Positions 13,730 to 17,333 of a stretch of DNA of 17,333 bases are shown here, piece by piece (position 1 is the stretch's first letter; each line of letters starts with the position of its first letter). The translations under genes were made by a program, and so were the position numbers. Location of the stretch: contig JAJISH010000437.1 in assembly GCA_022848825.1 (NCBI GenBank), forward strand, positions 1 through 17,333, in the 5' to 3' direction. The notes under the pieces are model-generated. The model saw nothing but the letters and a program-made list of their open reading frames with translations. It was not told where the DNA came from and ran no database searches. Source of the DNA: Thermoplasmatota archaeon (GTDB taxonomy: Archaea > Thermoplasmatota > Thermoplasmata > RBG-16-68-12 > JAGMCJ01).

Positions 13730-13737
13730 ATTAATAT
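13730..13737 (+). promoter_or_regulatory. TATA box for the DUF131-type gene
   Basis: ATTAATAT is centred 24-27 bp before the ATG pair at 13757/13760. The ATG at 13736 overlaps this box and would lie upstream of the predicted transcript start, so it is unlikely to be the gene start. Confidence 0.55.
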
Positions 13738-13756
13738 GCATAGGAGAATAGGAAAC

Positions 13757-14176
13757 ATGATGAGAAAGGCGTTCCTCATCGCTTTCGGGCTATTCCTCTC
13801 GGGCATCGCGCTACTGGCTGTGAGCGTGGCTGAGGGTGACGGGACGGTCTATCTCGCCTTGATATTCCCTGTCTACGTCGGGTCGGATATCTGGGGCTTC
13901 TTCGGCATTCTCTGCGTGATTGGTGCATTCTTCGTCGGGTTCCTCGGCCTGATCCCCGCGAAATTGCCCTCCGGAGGGTCGGACAGCGCGAGGCAAGGGG
14001 GGCCTCCCGCTGAAGGGCCTGAGAAGAGATTTGGCGGGGTGGTGATGCTGGGACCAATCCCGATAATCGTGGGCTCGGACGTGAAGATGTCCATGGTCGC
14101 GATCGTGCTCGCGATAGTCCTGATAGTCGTCCTAATCATCAGCATGGTGTTTTTCATTCCCGGGCTTCTAGGATGA
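13757..14176 (+). CDS. DUF131/TIGR00304-type small membrane protein with internal repeat
   Basis: Predicted 139 residues. The C-terminal part has GGVVMLGPIPIIVGSD (about 93-108) followed by a strongly hydrophobic helix (about 111-133). This is the signature of DUF131/TIGR00304, short archaeal membrane proteins of unknown function. The N-terminal half has a first helix (about 4-25) and then a segment around residues 30-65, with PVYVGSD followed by a hydrophobic helix, that looks like a diverged copy of the C-terminal unit. A polar, Gly/Pro/Ser-rich linker (70-92) joins the halves. That makes three membrane helices. ATG 13736 would add seven residues, but the TATA box overlaps it. ATG 13760 is an equally good start. 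Function unknown. Confidence 0.82.
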   Translation: MMRKAFLIAFGLFLSGIALLAVSVAEGDGTVYLALIFPVYVGSDIWGFFGILCVIGAFFVGFLGLIPAKLPSGGSDSARQGGPPAEGPEKRFGGVVMLGPIPIIVGSDVKMSMVAIVLAIVLIVVLIISMVFFIPGLLG

Positions 14177-14182
14177 CCTCGG

Positions 14183-14192
14183 CTTTTAATAT
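14183..14192 (+). promoter_or_regulatory. TATA box for the SerA-like gene
   Basis: CTTTTAATAT is centred about 31 bp before ATG 14219, predicting a leader of about 6 bases. Confidence 0.6.
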
Positions 14193-14218
14193 GGCAGACC
14201 ATTTCCCCCCGTGGTCAA

Positions 14219-15163
14219 ATGAAGATTCTTGTGAACGATGCAATCGCGGAGGAGGCAATCGACCTTCTCAGAGCCAAGCACGAAGTCGATGTGATGGAGT
14301 ACGGAGCGATCGAGCTGCTCAGCCACATTGGTCGCTATGACGCCATAATCGTGAGAAGCAGAACGAAGGTGACCGAGGACGTCATCCAGAAGGGAGAGAA
14401 CCTCAAGGTCATCGGAAGAGCGGGCGTCGGGGTGGATAACATCGATGTCAAGGCGGCGACCGCCAGGAAGATCCCGGTCGTCTTCTCGCCAAGGGGGAGC
14501 ACCGTGTCCGTCGCCGAGCTGGCGGTCGGGCACATGATCTCACTGGCAAGGAATCTCGTGTTCTCCGATCGAAGTATAAGGGCCGGGAAATGGGAAAAGA
14601 AGAAGTTCAATGGAACGGAGCTTCAGTACAAGGTCCTTGGTCTCGTGGGTGCCGGGAGGATCGGTGCCGAAGTCGCAAAGCGGGCAAAGGCGTTCGAAAT
14701 GAGGATTCTTGCATTCGATCCTTATCTGAAGGGGAGGATCGCTAGAGAGATTGGAGTGGAACTGGTTGAGCTTCCGAGACTTCTGAAGGAAGCGGACTTC
14801 GTGAGCATCCATGCGGTTCTGACGTCCAAGACTAGGGGTCTCATCGGAAAGGAACAACTGGAGACCATGAAAGAGACAGCATACCTGGTCAATTGCGCGA
14901 GGGGCGGGATTGTGGATGAGGCCGCACTTGCAGACGCGCTCAAGGACGGGCTCATCGCAGGTGCAGCTCTTGACGTCTTCGAAAACGAACCCCCTACGGA
15001 TAGTCCGCTTCTGAGATTCGAGAACATTCACTTGACGCCTCATCTGGGCGCGTCGACAAAGGAGGCTCAGGTAAGAGCGGGCAAGATTGTCGCTAAACAG
15101 GTGCTGAAGGTTCTGGACAGTAAAAGACCAACGCACATTCTCAACAAAGAGATTTACAATTGA
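14219..15163 (+). CDS. serA: D-3-phosphoglycerate dehydrogenase-like 2-hydroxyacid dehydrogenase (short SerA)
   Basis: Predicted 314 residues. It is an NAD(P)-dependent D-isomer 2-hydroxyacid dehydrogenase. The best match is phosphoglycerate dehydrogenase, the first step of serine synthesis from 3-phosphoglycerate. Seen: IGRAGVGVDNIDV (about 65-77), SVAELAVGHMISLARN (about 97), nucleotide-binding GLVGAGRIGAEVAKRA (about 141-156), then DPY at the acidic strand end. The catalytic set is Arg near 228 (NCARGG), Glu near 257 (FENEPP) and His near 275 (PHLGAST). The protein stops right after the catalytic domain, so it lacks the regulatory ACT and intervening domains of long SerA and would not show serine feedback through ACT. 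Short forms are known in archaea. Glyoxylate or hydroxypyruvate reductase is a possible alternative. It converges on a small ORF with a 10-base overlap. Confidence 0.9.
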   Translation: MKILVNDAIAEEAIDLLRAKHEVDVMEYGAIELLSHIGRYDAIIVRSRTKVTEDVIQKGENLKVIGRAGVGVDNIDVKAATARKIPVVFSPRGSTVSVAELAVGHMISLARNLVFSDRSIRAGKWEKKKFNGTELQYKVLGLVGAGRIGAEVAKRAKAFEMRILAFDPYLKGRIAREIGVELVELPRLLKEADFVSIHAVLTSKTRGLIGKEQLETMKETAYLVNCARGGIVDEAALADALKDGLIAGAALDVFENEPPTDSPLLRFENIHLTPHLGASTKEAQVRAGKIVAKQVLKVLDSKRPTHILNKEIYN

Positions 15164-15348
15164 TGGACGCTCGCCACATCGCGAGCGGCCTCCTCGAGGG
15201 TGAGGCTCTTCTCTTCCCTCTTATCCCTTATGTGTGACATAATCTCAATGTAATCCTCGTACTTCCCGCCAGATCTACGCACGGCCTTTCCCAATGCTCT
15301 CTCGAACGTCTCGTTCTTTCGCCTGCGCTTCAGTGCGTCTTCAATCAC
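15154..15348 (-). CDS. Small charged protein downstream of guaAA, function unknown
   Basis: Predicted 64 residues from GTG 15348. It is strongly charged (many K, R, E), with two predicted helices around the motif GGKYEDYIEIMSHIRDKR, and no cysteines or membrane segment. I do not recognise the family. Codon choice (AAG, GAG, AGG rich) resembles the neighbours, which supports coding. It begins 15 bases after the guaAA stop and lies in the same frame as guaAA, with no stop between that TGA and its GTG. The only ribosome-binding candidate, GAGGTGGGGTGA over the guaAA stop, is far from the GTG. It is probably expressed with guaAA by reinitiation. Its 3' end overlaps the convergent serA-like gene by 10 bases. 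Confidence 0.6.
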   Translation of the reverse strand: MIEDALKRRRKNETFERALGKAVRRSGGKYEDYIEIMSHIRDKREEKSLTLEEAARDVASVHQL

Positions 15349-15363
15349 TTCAGTCTTGTCCGT

Positions 15364-15930
15364 TCACCCCACCTCGCAGACCCTGACGAAGTTCTTGAAT
15401 ATCTCGTAACCGTGCTCGGTGTGTTCGACCTCAGGATGGAATTGTAGCCCATACACGGGTCTCTTGGTGTGTTTCATGGATTGAACTGGACAGTTCTCCG
15501 AGTGCGCGAGAACCATGAAGTCGGGTGGAACTTCGCTAACCTCGTCGTTGTGGGACAACCAAGCCTCGAACTTCCTCGGCAAGCCTACGAAGAGATCATC
15601 CTCATCATCGACGATTATCGTGGCTTTGCCAAACTCAGGGATTCCCGATGGTCCCGCCTTCCCGCCAAAGAATATCGCCATGAACTGATGGCCTGCGCAG
15701 ATGCCAAGGATAGGCATGTCCGCCTTCTCCAAATACTCCCCATTCCTGCCCATTCTGTCCGCTTCTAGCCCGACGCTGGGCGCCCCGCCAGAAAGGACGA
15801 GACCATCCGCATCGATCTCCTCAAGGGGGGTCGTGTTGGGTATTATCTTCGTATCGACACCGATGTCCCTGAGAACCCTCCACTCCCTGTGCGTCCACTG
15901 TCCGCCGTTGTCGATGACGAATATCTTCAC
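15364..15930 (-). CDS. guaAA: GMP synthase, glutaminase (GATase) subunit A
   Basis: Predicted 188 residues. This is the class I glutamine amidotransferase that supplies ammonia to the separate synthetase subunit to make GMP from XMP. The nucleophile is Cys78 in ILGICAGHQ, and the partner residues are His165 and Glu167 in LQFHPEVEHTEHG. The start KIFVIDNGGQWTHR and the oxyanion-region GLVLSGGAPSVG also match archaeal GuaAA. Length is typical. GTG start at 15930; a TATA box is centred 25-26 bp upstream in the 38-base gap after guaAB, so it can be transcribed independently as a leaderless message. Order on the minus strand is purE, guaAB, guaAA, small ORF. Confidence 0.96.
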   Translation of the reverse strand: MKIFVIDNGGQWTHREWRVLRDIGVDTKIIPNTTPLEEIDADGLVLSGGAPSVGLEADRMGRNGEYLEKADMPILGICAGHQFMAIFFGGKAGPSGIPEFGKATIIVDDEDDLFVGLPRKFEAWLSHNDEVSEVPPDFMVLAHSENCPVQSMKHTKRPVYGLQFHPEVEHTEHGYEIFKNFVRVCEVG

Positions 15931-15950
15931 ATAAGGTCATCGAGAAACAG

Positions 15951-15960
15951 AATATAAACC
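15951..15960 (-). promoter_or_regulatory. TATA box inside the purine group, before guaAA
   Basis: On the minus strand GGTTTATATT is centred 25-26 bp before GTG 15930 and lies between the guaAB stop and the guaAA start. It is one of the best TATA matches in the window. Confidence 0.65.
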
Positions 15961-15968
15961 TTTGACCG

Positions 15969-16913
15969 CTACTCCCACTCTATTGTGGCAGGCGGTTTGT
16001 GGGTGATGTCGTAGACGACCCGGTTGACAGATTTGATCTCGTTTGTGATCCTCACGGAGATAGTTTCGAGAACGTCATGTGGAATGCGCATATAATTGGC
16101 AGTCATGCCGTCGACGGACTCCACGGCTCGCACCGCGACCGTGTTCCCGTAGGCACGCACGTCTCCTTGGACGCCCACGGATTTGAGCGGGAGAAGGACG
16201 GCGAAGTACTGCCACGGGACATCCATCTTCCCTGATTCGGCAGCCTTCTCAATCTCCTCCTCAGCTATCGCGCAGGCTTCCCTGACCACTTCCACTCTTG
16301 CTGGGGTGACTTCGCCGAGTATCCTTATGGCAAGTGCGGGACCGGGGAATGGTTGCCTCTCGGAAACGGATATGCCCAGCGACCTCGCCACCTTCCTCAC
16401 CTCGTCCTTGTAGAGGTCCCTCAAGGGCTCGACCAGCTTGAGCTTCATCGAGGACGGAAGGCCGCCCACATTGTGATGCGACTTGATAGTATCGCGGAGC
16501 TGACCACCGCTTTCGATCCAATCGGGGGCGATTGTTCCTTGGACGAGATACATGGCTCCCCAATCAATCGCTTCCCGCTCAAAAACCTCGATGAACTTGC
16601 TACCTATGATCTTCCGCTTCTCCTCTGGATCGATGATGCCCTTCAACGAGTCGAAGAACTCCTCACCAGCGTCCACGATTCTGTACCTCACCCCAGTCGC
16701 GTCGAAAGCCTTGGCGACCTCAGCGTCCTCGTTCTTGCGCATGAACCCATTGTTAACGTAAACCGCGAAAAGCCGCTCGCCTATCGCGCGGTCCATGAGG
16801 ATTGCGGCGACCATGCTGTCCACGCCCCCAGAGACGCCTATTATGGCCTTTCCATCCACCTCTGCCGCCAGGTCCTCGGCCTGCTTTTCGATGAACTCCT
16901 CCGGATCGAACAA
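15969..16913 (-). CDS. guaAB: GMP synthase, ATP-pyrophosphatase subunit B
   Basis: Predicted 314 residues. It adenylates XMP and, with ammonia from GuaAA, releases GMP, AMP and PPi. The PP-loop is SGGVDS (residues 28-33). YLVQGTIAPDWIESG, SHHNVGGLP, LVEPLRDLYKDEVRKVARSLG, RQPFPGPALAIRILGEV and the C-terminal dimerisation-domain ending NRVVYDITHKPPATIEWE are all canonical. Length matches the archaeal split form without the glutaminase domain. Start is TTG 16913, directly after the purE stop with no gap. GGTGAT at 16922-16917 (minus strand) may act as its ribosome-binding site, and translation is likely coupled to purE. It may be transcribed with purE from a promoter outside the window. Confidence 0.96.
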   Translation of the reverse strand: MFDPEEFIEKQAEDLAAEVDGKAIIGVSGGVDSMVAAILMDRAIGERLFAVYVNNGFMRKNEDAEVAKAFDATGVRYRIVDAGEEFFDSLKGIIDPEEKRKIIGSKFIEVFEREAIDWGAMYLVQGTIAPDWIESGGQLRDTIKSHHNVGGLPSSMKLKLVEPLRDLYKDEVRKVARSLGISVSERQPFPGPALAIRILGEVTPARVEVVREACAIAEEEIEKAAESGKMDVPWQYFAVLLPLKSVGVQGDVRAYGNTVAVRAVESVDGMTANYMRIPHDVLETISVRITNEIKSVNRVVYDITHKPPATIEWE

Positions 16914-17333
16914 CTAATCACCGATTGACTTGGAATCCTCGATTGTCCACTCCTTCAACCTCTTTCTGTGCTTCTCCAGCTTCCCTCTCAGCTGTTCGTC
17001 GGATATCGATAAGATCTCGACCGCCAGAATGGCCGCGTTCTCTCCCCTGTCCAGTCCGACCGCCGCAACGGGAATCCCAGGGGGCATCTGCACAACGGAA
17101 AGGAGGGAATCAAGGCTGATCTTCCCGCTCACCGGCACTCCGATGACGGGCCGTATCGTCTTCGAAGCAACGGCACCAGGAAGCGCCGCAGAAAGACCGG
17201 CAACCGCTATAATGACCTTGGCATCGCTTCTTTCGATCTCATCGTGCAGATACTCGGGCGATCTGTGGGCCGACGCAACAATCATCTTGGAACGCACGCC
17301 GAACTGCGCGAGAATGTCGATGGCTTTGTCTCC
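16914..17333 (-). CDS. purE: PurE, N5-carboxyaminoimidazole ribonucleotide mutase family, 5' end cut by window edge
   Basis: About 140 C-terminal residues are visible, in a frame open to the window edge. PurE moves the carboxyl group to make CAIR from N5-CAIR (class I), or carboxylates AIR directly (class II), an earlier step of the pathway to which PurP also belongs. Seen: [12 protein letters not shown] at the edge, VASAHRSPE with the active-site His, [31 protein letters not shown], then the helix [36 protein letters not shown] 17297 in this frame is internal, because conserved PurE sequence continues upstream of it. The first residues, including the GSxSD phosphate loop, are outside. The class cannot be fixed without them, though the short C-terminal tail is in line with class I. 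The stop abuts the guaAB start. Confidence 0.94.
   Translation of the reverse strand, partial: GDKAIDILAQFGVRSKMIVASAHRSPEYLHDEIERSDAKVIIAVAGLSAALPGAVASKTIRPVIGVPVSGKISLDSLLSVVQMPPGIPVAAVGLDRGENAAILAVEILSISDEQLRGKLEKHRKRLKEWTIEDSKSIGD
16917..16922 (-). promoter_or_regulatory. Shine-Dalgarno-like site for guaAB TTG start
   Basis: GGTGAT on the minus strand complements the 16S rRNA 3' end and lies 3 bases before TTG 16913, overlapping the last purE codons. The spacing is short, so terminating purE ribosomes probably help. Confidence 0.4.

Noticed and set aside
14540..15136. Minus-strand open frame of 198 codons antisense to the SerA-like gene
   Set aside because: It lies within a gene with complete catalytic motifs on the opposite strand; no independent signal supports it.
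15364..15366. TGA as a selenocysteine codon joining guaAA to the small ORF
   Set aside because: The glutaminase is already of normal length at this stop, and no selenocysteine insertion element is apparent. Kept only as a low-probability read-through question.
1..17333. CRISPR arrays, transposases, integrases, toxin-antitoxin or phage genes
   Set aside because: I looked for regularly spaced repeats, terminal inverted repeats and mobile-element proteins on both strands and found none. The tRNA-Gly has no repeated 3' segment nearby that would suggest an integration site.

Overview
The window is a gene-dense stretch of chromosome from an archaeon, almost certainly a euryarchaeon in the broad sense. 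The evidence is a set of archaeal-type families: formate-dependent PurP, GMP synthase split into separate glutaminase and synthetase genes, the archaeal riboflavin-pathway reductase, a PAC2 proteasome chaperone, UPF0147, a DUF131-type membrane protein and RtcA. Promoters have TATA boxes about 24-33 bp before the start codon, often leaving almost no leader. GC content is moderately high by eye, and GTG and TTG starts are common. Affiliation with Thermoplasmatota is my guess from style and gene content, not something the sequence proves.

Layout. Left end (2-2970): the 3' part of purP; a membrane-anchored double zinc-ribbon protein; a convergent small four-cysteine protein; a stand-alone Lrp/AsnC-type ligand domain (RAM); a UPF0147 gene; and tRNA-Gly(CCC). 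Next is a large SERCA-like Ca2+ P-type ATPase (3020-5752). From 5800 to 9769 lies an acetamido-sugar module: a nucleotide-sugar 6-dehydrogenase on the plus strand and, on the minus strand, an acyltransferase, a DegT-type PLP aminotransferase and a Gfo/Idh 3-dehydrogenase. Together these look like the WbpA/B/E/D set that makes UDP-2,3-diacetamido-hexuronic acids for surface glycans or N-glycans. From 9860 to 14176 are rtcA, the PAC2 chaperone, the riboflavin/F420-pathway reductase overlapping a Mut7-C/zinc-ribbon protein, an unrecognised 284-residue protein and a DUF131-type membrane protein. The right end has a SerA-like dehydrogenase on the plus strand and a minus-strand group purE - guaAB - guaAA - small ORF. 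Purine biosynthesis therefore sits at both ends of the window.

All five convergent gene pairs abut or overlap at their 3' ends, which leaves no room for separate terminators. I see no transposase, integrase, CRISPR array, phage gene or defence cassette. No gap between genes exceeds about 160 bases. The window is mostly housekeeping. The points most worth a second look are the sugar module, a probable CTG start codon in its aminotransferase, an HbYX-like C-terminus on the PAC2 chaperone, an internal duplication in the DUF131-type protein, a cluster of three 8-bp palindromes, and a small ORF in frame with guaAA just past its stop.
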